From an uncultured Collinsella sp. (GTDB lineage Bacteria; Actinomycetota; Coriobacteriia; Coriobacteriales; Coriobacteriaceae), in assembly GCA_958427145.1 (NCBI GenBank), contig CAUAAZ010000021.1:1-37281 (forward strand): a DNA stretch of 37,281 bases, read 5' to 3'. Under the pieces are notes generated by a model that worked only from the letters and a program-made list of their open reading frames with translations, did no database searches and was not told the origin of the DNA. Positions 30,808 to 37,281 of this stretch are shown here, piece by piece (within the stretch, counting starts at the first letter, position 1; the number at the start of each line of letters is the position of its first letter). Position numbers and translations under genes: made by a program.

Positions 30808-30882
30808 TGGTGGGCGTTAGAAGATTTGAACTTCTGACCTCTTCCGTGTCAGGGAAGCGCTCTCCCCCTGAGCTAAACGCCC
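30808..30882 (-). tRNA. tRNA-Val (GAC)
   Basis: Acceptor stem GGGCGTT with AACGCCC, anticodon stem CTTCC/GGAAG, loop CTGACAC with anticodon GAC, T-loop TTCAAAT, encoded CCA. It is the second gene of a two-tRNA unit, 3 bp after tRNA-Gly. Confidence 0.95.
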
Positions 30883-30885
30883 AAA

Positions 30886-30961
30886 TGGAGCGGACAACGG
30901 GGCTCGAACCCGCGACCCCAACCTTGGCAAGGTTGTGCTCTACCAACTGAGCCATGTCCGC
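30886..30961 (-). tRNA. tRNA-Gly (GCC), copy 1
   Basis: Acceptor stem GCGGACA with TGTCCGC, anticodon stem CAACC/GGTTG, loop TTGCCAA (anticodon GCC), T-loop TTCGAGC, encoded CCA. It is identical to the copies at 33005-33080 and 33231-33306, and has its own promoter. Confidence 0.96.
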
Positions 30962-30973
30962 CTGCAAGGATTT

Positions 30974-31021
30974 AATATACGGGATGATCCACCCAAATGC
31001 AAGAACTTTTTTTAAAAAGTT
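30974..31021 (-). promoter_or_regulatory. tRNA-Gly-Val promoter with upstream element
   Basis: On the minus strand an AACTTTTTAAAAAAAGTTC element precedes TTGCAT (31002-30997), a 17-bp spacer, and TATATT (30979-30974). The upstream element is shared with two other tRNA promoters in the window. Confidence 0.8.
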
Positions 31022-31093
31022 TTGCGACGCTCTCGCGAGGGCATCAGTCGTCACGAAAGGCACGGACAAACGCAGGCTCGCAGCGAGATGCCC

Positions 31094-32827
31094 CTACATC
31101 TCACCGAGCATGATCCAGGCAGAGCTGTCCTGCGTGAGCCTGCCGTCTGCAAGCGGTGATGAGGTGAGCAGGACCCTGCCCGCCGGCAGCTCCACGGGTG
31201 CTGCACCGAAGTTCGTCACACACGTCCAGCCGTTATCGCGGCGATAGGCGATGACGCCGCCCACAGCGCCCTCGGCACCATCCGCAAGACCGGTGCGCCC
31301 GTCAAGATCGAGCCACGCAAGATCGTTGGCGCACCCGCGCAGCTTGCGCCGCAGCCAGAGGGCGTCACGATAGAGCGCAAGCATCGATGTCGGGTCCACT
31401 TCTTCCCTATCGGCAGCATAATCGGAAAACCATGCAGGCTGCGGCAGATGGGGCGCCGCATCGGCGTCTGCCGGCGAAAACCCAAACGATCCGCCATGCG
31501 CGGGATCGTCCGCCGCCACCCACGGCAGGGGCACACGACAGCCGTCGCGCCCCTTCTCACGCTTCGGTCCGTGCGTGTTGGTCGCAGTAGGGTCTTCGAG
31601 TGCAGCCCACGGGATATCAGCCACCTCAAAAAGGCCGAGCTCCTCACCCTGATACACGTATGCCGAGCCCGGAAGCGCCAGTTCAAGCAAAAGGGCCGCC
31701 CGCGCGCGGCGCTCGCCGAGTTCACGGTCCTCGTCATAAGACGACCCGTCACGTAAGAGCCAGTCGAGCGCAATCTGGTGGTAGCGCGTCGCCTTGACTT
31801 GCGGCAGGGCATAGCGTGTCGCCACGCGCGGCACGTCGTGGTTGGAGAGTACCCAAGTCGAGGCGGAATCGGATTCGACGGCTGCCTTCAAGCCCTTCTC
31901 GATTGCAGTGTGCATGTCATCATAGGTCCAAGCGGCCTTGGCAAACTCAAAGTTGAATGTCTGGCCAAGCTCGCTGGGACGCGCGTAGAGATGCTGGCGC
32001 TCGGGCAGCACCCACGCCTCGGCAACGGCACTGCGCGGCGGATTATAGCGGTCGAACACGCGGCGCCACTCGCGATAGATCTCGTGGACCTCATTGCGGT
32101 CCCACAGCGGATGGGTGCCGTCGTCAACCATGTCATCGCCCTCGGCGAGATGCCACCGGTCGAGGTCATCGCGGTCGAGATCCTTGGCGAGACCCTGCGC
32201 CACATCAATGCGAAAGCCGTCGACGCCTCGATCGCTCCAAAACGCCAGGACGTCGCAAAAGAGCGCGTGAACCTCAGGGCATGACCAGTCAAAGTCCGGC
32301 TGCTCGGGCGTAAACATGTGCAGATACCACTGACCGTCCGCAACACGCGTCCATGCGGGGCCGCCAAAGTTGGCATTCCAATTGGTGGGAGGCAGCTCGC
32401 CATGCTCGCCGCGACCATCGCGGAAGATATAACGGGCGCGCTCGGGCGATCCGGGGCCGGCGGCAAGAGCGGCTTTGAACCAGGGGTGCTGGCTGGATGA
32501 ATGGTTGGGCACGATGTCGACGATGACCTTGATGCCGCGCGCGTGAGCCGCAGCGATCATGTCATCGAAGTCGTCAAGCGAGCCGAGACGTGGATCGACA
32601 TCGCAGTAGTCCGCCACATCATAGCCACCATCGACAAGAGGCGATGGGTAAAACGGGCTCAGCCAGATGGCCTCGATACCCAGCCGCTCAAGATAGTCCA
32701 TCTTCTGGGTAATGCCCGCGATATCGCCCAGACCCGAACCAGTCGAATCCTTAAACGAGCGCGGGTAGATCTGATAGATCGCGGCGTCGGACATCCATGA
32801 GCGCGAAGAAGACTTTTCTGTAGCCAT
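31094..32827 (-). CDS. Glycoside hydrolase family 13 alpha-glucosidase
   Basis: Cytoplasmic alpha-glucosidase or oligo-1,6-glucosidase acting on malto- or isomalto-oligosaccharides, 577 residues. GH13 regions: DIVPNHSS near 104, nucleophile in GVDGFRIDVAQG near 204, acid/base in AVAEAWV near 271, and LSNHDVPR near 331; the substrate entry IYQIYPRSFKDSTGSGLGDIAG is typical of the oligosaccharide-hydrolysing branch. No signal peptide is present. ATG 32827 follows GGGAGAT; upstream in-frame sequence belongs to the promoter and a tRNA gene. It stands between two tRNA units with its own probable TATCAT -10 near 32870. Fine specificity cannot be decided here. Confidence 0.9.
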   Translation of the reverse strand: MATEKSSSRSWMSDAAIYQIYPRSFKDSTGSGLGDIAGITQKMDYLERLGIEAIWLSPFYPSPLVDGGYDVADYCDVDPRLGSLDDFDDMIAAAHARGIKVIVDIVPNHSSSQHPWFKAALAAGPGSPERARYIFRDGRGEHGELPPTNWNANFGGPAWTRVADGQWYLHMFTPEQPDFDWSCPEVHALFCDVLAFWSDRGVDGFRIDVAQGLAKDLDRDDLDRWHLAEGDDMVDDGTHPLWDRNEVHEIYREWRRVFDRYNPPRSAVAEAWVLPERQHLYARPSELGQTFNFEFAKAAWTYDDMHTAIEKGLKAAVESDSASTWVLSNHDVPRVATRYALPQVKATRYHQIALDWLLRDGSSYDEDRELGERRARAALLLELALPGSAYVYQGEELGLFEVADIPWAALEDPTATNTHGPKREKGRDGCRVPLPWVAADDPAHGGSFGFSPADADAAPHLPQPAWFSDYAADREEVDPTSMLALYRDALWLRRKLRGCANDLAWLDLDGRTGLADGAEGAVGGVIAYRRDNGWTCVTNFGAAPVELPAGRVLLTSSPLADGRLTQDSSAWIMLGEM

Positions 32828-32968
32828 GGGGCGTATCTCCCTTGCAACGAGGTTATGCGAGATGCCCACGATGATACGCCCAAAGTGGACATTCGCGGCA
32901 AACAACGCCACAGCCACGACCCAAAACGCTCGCTCCCTCTCGGGTTCGAGCCCATGCGATGGATACAA

Positions 32969-32996
32969 AAAAGCCCGGCTACCGTGTAGCCAGGCT
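32969..32996 (-). terminator. Terminator of the tRNA-Gly-Cys-Gly unit
   Basis: On the minus strand AGCCTGGCTAC pairs with GTAGCCGGGCT (one wobble) around a 3-base loop, followed by TTTTTT. It ends the three-tRNA unit before the alpha-glucosidase gene. Confidence 0.9.
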
Positions 32997-33004
32997 GTTG
33001 CGTT

Positions 33005-33080
33005 TGGAGCGGACAACGGGGCTCGAACCCGCGACCCCAACCTTGGCAAGGTTGTGCTCTACCAACTGAGCCATGTCCGC
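33005..33080 (-). tRNA. tRNA-Gly (GCC), copy 2
   Basis: Sequence identical to copy 1, anticodon GCC, encoded CCA. Last gene of the Gly-Cys-Gly unit. Confidence 0.96.
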
Positions 33081-33122
33081 ATATGTAAAACAAAACGGGC
33101 GCCGGAGCGCCCGGATGTTGCC

Positions 33123-33196
33123 TGGAGGCGAAGCCCGGATTCGAACCGGGGGTAAAGGCTTTGCAGGCCTCTGCCTTACCACTTGGCCACTTCGCC
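33123..33196 (-). tRNA. tRNA-Cys (GCA)
   Basis: Acceptor stem GGCGAAG with CTTCGCC, anticodon loop CTGCAAA with anticodon GCA, T-arm CCCGG TTCGAAT CCGGG, encoded CCA. Middle gene of the three-tRNA unit. Confidence 0.95.
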
Positions 33197-33230
33197 GAAA
33201 AAGGACCGCCTAAACGGTCCGGAAATGCAA

Positions 33231-33306
33231 TGGAGCGGACAACGGGGCTCGAACCCGCGACCCCAACCTTGGCAAGGTTGTGCTCTACCAACTGAGCCAT
33301 GTCCGC
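33231..33306 (-). tRNA. tRNA-Gly (GCC), copy 3
   Basis: Identical to copies 1 and 2. First gene of the Gly-Cys-Gly unit. A GGACCG/CGGTCC hairpin lies between it and tRNA-Cys, possibly a processing signal. Confidence 0.96.
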
Positions 33307-33318
33307 TTGCGGGTTATT

Positions 33319-33367
33319 AATTTACGCGAGTTGTCCAAAAGACGCAAGTACTTTTTTCAAAAAACTT
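33319..33367 (-). promoter_or_regulatory. tRNA-Gly-Cys-Gly promoter with upstream element
   Basis: On the minus strand the element AAGTTTTTTGAAAAAAGTAC precedes TTGCGT (33347-33342), a 17-bp spacer and TAAATT (33324-33319). Confidence 0.8.
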
Positions 33368-33411
33368 GTCTGCCGCATGTTCTTAGTAGCTAAACGCGCT
33401 AAAGCGATTGG

Positions 33412-34158
33412 CTAGGCACACGATTCCAGCGCTCCGCTAAACAGCTTCACCATCTGCACGCGCGTGCCGGCGCCGTCCGTACGACGAGCAACCTCCACGT
33501 TATCGACGAGCATACGCATAAGCTTGATGCCACGGCCGCGTTCCTCGGATGCGACCGGTTCGCTCGTTTCATCGATAGAATAGCCGGCACCTCGATCAAG
33601 CACCTCAACCACAACGCGATCGCCATAGGCCTGAACCGTCAGGACGCACCCGATACCGCCCGCATGGTCATAGGCATTACCCAGCGCCTCCCCCGACGCC
33701 AATGCGACATCGTAGCGCTCGTCACGGCGCAACGGAAGCGATTCAAGGAGTTCGGCGATGCGATGTCGGTAGTATGGAAGATTCTCGATACCCTGACGGA
33801 CCTCGACGCTCTTACTCCAGCGAGGCAGCTCCCCCACCGGAATGGCGGGAATAGACTCCCGTGCCGGCCCCGCGACATGAAGGATATCGACAAGACGAGC
33901 AATCTCCAAAAAGCGAACAACTTCACCTGATGCATTGACGAGCGAAAGCAGGCCTTCTCGCCTCATGAGCTCACGAGCGCGCGTAAGCAGGAATGCCAAG
34001 CCCGTCGAATCGATAAAGCTAACAGCCTGACAGTTGATGACAACACGACGCACGCCGCGGCCAATCAAAGCATCCAACCGCCGACGCAGCGCAGGCACCG
34101 TGGCGATGTCGATATCGCCTGGTGGCGTCAAAACCGCTATGTCATTCCACTCATTCAT
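33412..34158 (-). CDS. STAS (anti-anti-sigma) and RsbW-like ATPase fusion protein
   Basis: A 248-residue regulator. Residues about 5-100 form a STAS domain with the phosphorylatable serine in AVSFIDSTGLAFLL. Residues about 120-245 form a GHKL ATPase of the RsbW/SpoIIAB type: N-box LASGEALGNAYDHAGG, G1 DRGAGY, G2 ERGRGIKLMRMLVDNVEV. Normally antagonist and kinase are separate proteins; here they share one chain. It lies 78 bp downstream of a PP2C phosphatase gene on the same strand, completing a partner-switching pair. No sigma factor is adjacent, so the final target is unknown. ATG 34158 is chosen over an in-frame TTG at 34176; neither has a strong ribosome site. Confidence 0.85.
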   Translation of the reverse strand: MNEWNDIAVLTPPGDIDIATVPALRRRLDALIGRGVRRVVINCQAVSFIDSTGLAFLLTRARELMRREGLLSLVNASGEVVRFLEIARLVDILHVAGPARESIPAIPVGELPRWSKSVEVRQGIENLPYYRHRIAELLESLPLRRDERYDVALASGEALGNAYDHAGGIGCVLTVQAYGDRVVVEVLDRGAGYSIDETSEPVASEERGRGIKLMRMLVDNVEVARRTDGAGTRVQMVKLFSGALESCA

Positions 34159-34236
34159 ACGACCATGGTTCCCCAAAAAAGCCCACTCGATGCATTCGTT
34201 TCCCCAACCGTGCGGATTCAGCCCGCTCAGCGTCGT

Positions 34237-36582
34237 CTATGAACGACCCCGTAAAAACTCAAGGGACACCAATGCAATGTCATCGTCCAGCGCCGATTCG
34301 GTAAATCGGTCAAGCTCGCCCAAGACCTTGCCGCAAATGCCCGACACGCCCTCCCCCGAAACAGAAAGCAGAAGATCGCGCAAGCGCTGCTCGCCAAAGA
34401 ACGCTCCGGTGCGGTCGCGGGCCTCAATCGTTCCATCCGTATACATGAAGAGCATGTCGCCAGGAGCGAACGTAAACACGCCTGTCTCGTACACCATGCT
34501 CTCAAAGGCACCGATTACACCCGATTGACATCCAAGTAGCTCGACCTCTCCCCCACGTGCCTCGCCGCCACCCAGCGGCATCGACTCTGGCCTAATGACC
34601 ATGGTCGGAGGATGGCCCGCCGAACAATACGTTGCGCGTCCGGCCTTAAGGTCAATCTTGGCGATAAAGGCCGTCACGAACGTCTCGACCCTCGAGAAGC
34701 CCATGAGCATGCTGTTAAGGGAGCGTGCCATGCGGGCCGGTCCAGCGCCCTCCCAAGCATATGCCGCCAGGGCCGTCTTGACGAGCGCGGACATCGATGC
34801 AGCCTCAATTCCTTTGCCAGACACATCGCCCAGAATCATGACGGCGCAGTCGTCGGGAAGACGGATGAGCGTATAGAAATCGCCGCCGACCAACGCCGAG
34901 TTCGTGGCCGACAGGTACACCGAATCGGTTGCGATACCCGGAACATCCCCCAGGGAATTTCTCATGCCGATCTGAAGGGTCTGAGCGATATGGCGCTCCT
35001 CGCGCTTTTGAGATTCGCCTTCGTAGATCAGTTCAAAGTCATGCGCCAAGTGCACCAAGTAGTCATATTCAAGATCATCAATCGGCTCTTGGCTACCATC
35101 ACGAAGCAGCAGCGCGCGCGTCGTCGGGCTCTTCGCAACAGAAGCAGGAACAATCGCGTCGTTACTGTGCTTGCCATCACCCTCAGAGCGCGGTCGCCCT
35201 GCCTCGATGCCGGAGTCGACGTAGAGACCTTGACAAGGCAGACCATGCGCCCTAAGCCAGCCTCCCATAGGCATCGATTCGTCAACGCGAGTTATACGGA
35301 CGTGTTTAAGGTCCTCGGCACTCGTGCCGCCCAAAACAGATGCCTCAAAGCCATCAGGACCAGCCCCCAGACGTGCCGCTGGCGCCGTCGTGGAAAAGAA
35401 AAGCTTCTCGGGATCGTCCGGCAAAGCAACGCGACTGCCGCCTTCAAAATCTATGACGTAGGAATCCAGACTGGCGTCATACTCAACAGGGCAAAAATGG
35501 CAGTTAAGCATATTGCAGATCTCGGACGATACCGCCTGGGTAGCCGCGGCGGAATCGTCTAGAAAGGTAAACAACTCATCACGCAAGACATTGAGCGAGC
35601 GGCCAAGCTCGGCCGTGCGACGGGAGCGAAGGCTCGATGCCATGCCGACCAGCTGGATAGATAGGTAATCGCAAATGACCTCGAGCACATTAACGTCATA
35701 GGCGAGCGGTGCCTGAGGGCGTTTCCAACCAACTTCCAGCACGCCAAGGATCTGCGTACCGTAAAAAACGGGAAGACAGATCTCGCTGCGGTACGGAGGC
35801 ATATCCTGCATGCGCAACAGGTGCTTAGAACGATTGTCCAAGTCCATAAACATACCGGAGGCGGCCTTATCACCCTCAAGGTCCTGTTGAATCGACAAGC
35901 GACAGGCACGCGACTCACGAAGAACATACGTCGGAATGCCAGCGCCATACGGCAAAAACTCAGGCAGGTAGTTGTCGTACAGCTCCTTGGAAACACCGCG
36001 AAGTTTAAAACCGCCGCTCTCAGAAAAATAGATAGCGGCACCCGAAGCATCGAGCGTTCCTACAAGCTGGTTCAAAACGGTATCAAGTAGGCTGGGCAGC
36101 TCATCGGAGCCCACGGTACTCATAATGACCGAGAGTGTGCCAGAGAGGCGCTTGTTCGCCACTCTAAGCTCCGAAAGCGCACGCTTGAGCTGACGGTCGT
36201 GCGAATACTGTTCTTCGATGCTATGGAGCGCCACCAGGACACGTGGCGCGCGGCGCCCAAAAATGCGTGGAGGCGTTACGGAGCCCGCACGAACCAAGAC
36301 AGGGATAAAGGAGCCGTCACTCAGCTTGAGCATCAGTTCGTTCTCGGAGCCATCAGTTTCAAATGGCAGACGATGTTCCGTCGCACGTTCAAAAGCGGAC
36401 GAGTACAGGACGTCTTTAACATCTCCACCGATGACGTCGGCGCGTTCCTCGCACATCAAACCAAGCAAGCGATTATTCACATGCAGAATGGTTCCGTCGA
36501 GCTCGCAGATGATGACAGCATCGCTCGTGATCTCGACTAGTTGGGCAACGTCTGCCCACTCGTTGCGTTCAAGCGTTTCCAT
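34237..36582 (-). CDS. PAS-GAF-PP2C (RsbU/SpoIIE-type) serine phosphatase
   Basis: A 781-residue cytoplasmic signalling phosphatase. An N-terminal PAS domain (about 10-115; LVEITSDAVIICELDGTILHVNNRLLGLM) is followed by a coiled linker, a GAF domain (about 150-310; LLDTVLNQLVGTLDASGAAIYF), a variable middle, and a C-terminal PP2C domain (about 545-780) with metal aspartates in VGGDFYTLIRL, ILGDVSGKGIEA, MYTDGTIEARD and ALDDDIALVSL. It should dephosphorylate a STAS-domain protein, most likely the one encoded next. No membrane segment is seen, so it senses an intracellular signal. ATG 36582 has GGTGGGG six bases upstream. It begins only 26 bases after the tRNA-Leu terminator. Confidence 0.92.
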   Translation of the reverse strand: METLERNEWADVAQLVEITSDAVIICELDGTILHVNNRLLGLMCEERADVIGGDVKDVLYSSAFERATEHRLPFETDGSENELMLKLSDGSFIPVLVRAGSVTPPRIFGRRAPRVLVALHSIEEQYSHDRQLKRALSELRVANKRLSGTLSVIMSTVGSDELPSLLDTVLNQLVGTLDASGAAIYFSESGGFKLRGVSKELYDNYLPEFLPYGAGIPTYVLRESRACRLSIQQDLEGDKAASGMFMDLDNRSKHLLRMQDMPPYRSEICLPVFYGTQILGVLEVGWKRPQAPLAYDVNVLEVICDYLSIQLVGMASSLRSRRTAELGRSLNVLRDELFTFLDDSAAATQAVSSEICNMLNCHFCPVEYDASLDSYVIDFEGGSRVALPDDPEKLFFSTTAPAARLGAGPDGFEASVLGGTSAEDLKHVRITRVDESMPMGGWLRAHGLPCQGLYVDSGIEAGRPRSEGDGKHSNDAIVPASVAKSPTTRALLLRDGSQEPIDDLEYDYLVHLAHDFELIYEGESQKREERHIAQTLQIGMRNSLGDVPGIATDSVYLSATNSALVGGDFYTLIRLPDDCAVMILGDVSGKGIEAASMSALVKTALAAYAWEGAGPARMARSLNSMLMGFSRVETFVTAFIAKIDLKAGRATYCSAGHPPTMVIRPESMPLGGGEARGGEVELLGCQSGVIGAFESMVYETGVFTFAPGDMLFMYTDGTIEARDRTGAFFGEQRLRDLLLSVSGEGVSGICGKVLGELDRFTESALDDDIALVSLEFLRGRS

Positions 36583-36607
36583 CGTGGACCCCACCGTCTA
36601 TCGGTAA

Positions 36608-36631
36608 CAAAAAAGCCTCCGAAGAGGCTTC
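36608..36631 (-). terminator. tRNA-Leu terminator (UUCG loop)
   Basis: On the minus strand AAGCCTC-TTCG-GAGGCTT, followed by TTTTTT. A compact, strong terminator with a stable tetraloop, immediately upstream of the phosphatase gene. Confidence 0.92.
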
Positions 36632-36641
36632 TCAAATGCGA

Positions 36642-36731
36642 TGGTGTCGGAGGCGGGACTTGAACCCGCATGACCAAAAAGCGGTCACTAGCACCTCAAG
36701 CTAGCGCGTCTGCCAATTCCGCCACTCCGAC
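36642..36731 (-). tRNA. tRNA-Leu (GAG)
   Basis: A class II tRNA with long variable arm (TGACCGCTTTTTGGTCA). Acceptor GTCGGAG with CTCCGAC, anticodon stem CTAGC/GCTAG, loop TTGAGGT giving anticodon GAG, T-loop TTCAAGT, encoded CCA. Confidence 0.95.
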
Positions 36732-36788
36732 ATGCTATGTTGTTGATTCACGGTTCGTTTTGTTGGACCCGCGCGTTCAACGAGGAAG

Positions 36789-36837
36789 ATAATAACCTAT
36801 GATTCGAGAACTGTGCAAGCACTTTTTTCAAAAAAGT
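36789..36837 (-). promoter_or_regulatory. tRNA-Leu promoter with upstream element
   Basis: On the minus strand AACTTTTTTGAAAAAAGTGC precedes TTGCAC (36818-36813), an 18-bp spacer and TATTAT (36794-36789). The upstream element matches those of both other tRNA promoters. Confidence 0.8.
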
Positions 36838-36875
36838 TTACGAATTTGTAAATGCGCAGGTAGATCCGTGTGTCC

Positions 36876-37000
36876 GGCCCCGAATCGGTGTTGCCTCCCG
36901 GCGCGTCCTCGGGCATGAGCGATATTTTGCTGCGCACTTCGTGCTGCAAAATATCGCTCCCCCTGCGGAATGCGCCGGGAGGCAGCACCGATTCGGGGCC
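36876..37000. repeat. 125-bp palindrome (C)
   Basis: Two 58-base arms (36876-36933 and 36943-37000) face each other around a 9-base loop. The outer 28-29 bp (begin GGCCCCGAATCGGTG) match with one mismatch and the inner 16 bp (AGCGATATTTTGC core) with one mismatch; between them about 13 bases on each side do not pair. These internal-loop strands (TCCTCGGGCAT at 36906, TGCGGAATGCG at 36964) resemble those of palindrome A. Confidence 0.85.
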
Positions 37001-37061
37001 TGCAAATACATACTTCAGGCACAGTTCTCAAACATGTTCTGGGGGCTGATGTAAATTTGGT

Positions 37062-37116
37062 GGCTCGGCAAAGCCGAGCCCTTATATAAGGAGGCCGGAG
37101 CCAAAGCTCCGGCCTC
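37062..37116. other. Two adjacent GC-rich hairpins
   Basis: GGCTCGGC-AAA-GCCGAGCC (37062-37080) and an 11-bp perfect stem GAGGCCGGAGC/GCTCCGGCCTC (37091-37116), separated by the self-complementary CTTATATAAG. Terminator-like without T runs. A third, CCCTGC/GCAGGG, lies at 37164-37184. Nothing else is seen between 37001 and 37196. Confidence 0.6.
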
Positions 37117-37196
37117 ACTCAATTTCTCATCAGATTAAGTAAGCGATCAAGGAATCGCACTCCCCCTGCCGAGTTACCGCAGGGCCCGCCCTGAAC

Positions 37197-37281
37197 TTAC
37201 TTTTCAGAACACTCCGCACTGATATTTTCTGTATTGAAGACGTCGATGATGCACCCGTATACCATTGACGTCGACACCATC
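37197..37281 (-). CDS. Possible C-terminal end of a leftward gene, cut by the window edge
   Basis: A leftward frame from the window edge to TAA at 37197-37199 gives MVYGCIIDVFNTENISAEC near its end, with plausible codon use. It may be the tail of a gene beginning outside the window. I do not recognise it; only 27 residues are visible, so this is weak. The hairpins downstream would be its terminator. Confidence 0.3.
   Translation of the reverse strand, partial: MVSTSMVYGCIIDVFNTENISAECSEK

Noticed and set aside
30602..31069. A 155-codon leftward frame across tRNA-Val and tRNA-Gly
   Set aside because: It reads through two certain tRNA genes and a terminator and has no recognisable domain.
32934..32956. 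T-arm-like CGGGTTCGAGCCC on the plus strand near 32940 as a tRNA remnant or attachment site
   Set aside because: Only about a dozen bases match, the stem is incomplete and no integrase or second copy was seen.
30808..33306. The alpha-glucosidase gene as an insertion that split one tRNA operon
   Set aside because: Both tRNA groups have their own complete promoter (with the shared upstream element) and terminator, so no single operon needs to have been interrupted.
1..37281. CRISPR array, prophage or classic insertion sequence
   Set aside because: No regularly spaced direct repeats, cas, integrase, transposase or phage structural genes were found on either strand.

Overview
The window is about 60% G+C and looks like chromosome of an anaerobic gut actinobacterium of the class Coriobacteriia, most probably Collinsella. 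The inference rests on a class III (oxygen-sensitive) ribonucleotide reductase, a DUF3793-flavodoxin pair, GC-rich codon use, frequent GTG/TTG starts with strong Shine-Dalgarno sites, and gene content I associate with that genus. No database search was possible. No CRISPR array, transposase, phage gene or rRNA was seen.

Layout. 1-2.6 kb: pgi and an orphan N-terminal fragment of an iron-dependent alcohol dehydrogenase, both leftward, the fragment bracketed by a short inverted repeat. 2.7-4.7 kb: a rightward DNA damage operon (Y-family polymerase plus YolD-like protein) behind a near-consensus promoter with two LexA-type boxes. 4.7-6.5 kb: a metal/redox cluster (membrane-anchored HMA protein with a CsoR-like operator; DUF3793 protein; flavodoxin). 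6.6-9.8 kb: a leftward polar amino acid ABC transporter operon whose permease carries an extra extracytoplasmic domain. 9.8-13.2 kb: endonuclease IV, a Gfo/Idh/MocA oxidoreductase and an aldo/keto reductase with ferredoxin-like tail, separated by two related palindromic elements. 13.3-16 kb: a cyclase-family remnant, a ketopantoate reductase-type protein, a small membrane protein and a secreted protein.

16.1-18.6 kb: metY with a promoter, a 17-codon leader peptide and a divergent LysR regulator. 18.7-21.2 kb: rnhA, a second Gfo/Idh protein, an acylphosphatase and a Fur-family regulator, all rightward. 21.3-23.2 kb: a leftward SlyD-type isomerase / UreE-like metallochaperone / HAD phosphatase set. 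23.3-25.2 kb: M19 dipeptidase and YgjP-type metallopeptidase, rightward. 25.2-26.9 kb: the folate operon folE - HD protein - folB, leftward. 26.9-30.5 kb: nrdD and nrdG, leftward, with tandem NrdR boxes on the nrdD promoter and a 427-bp nrdD-nrdG gap filled with large palindromes.

30.8-33.3 kb: five tRNA genes (three identical Gly-GCC, one Cys, one Val) in two transcription units around a GH13 alpha-glucosidase. 33.4-36.6 kb: a partner-switching pair (PAS-GAF-PP2C phosphatase and a STAS plus RsbW-like ATPase fusion) directly behind tRNA-Leu. 36.7-37.3 kb: mostly hairpins, including a 125-bp palindrome, and possibly the end of another leftward gene.

Most of the window is housekeeping. The more unusual parts are the regulatory DNA (LexA, NrdR and CsoR-like sites, the metY leader, a shared upstream element on three tRNA promoters), the families of palindromes whose stems differ while short parts stay constant, and three gene groupings with open function: SlyD/UreE without urease in view, the HD protein inside the folate operon, and the fused STAS/ATPase switch.
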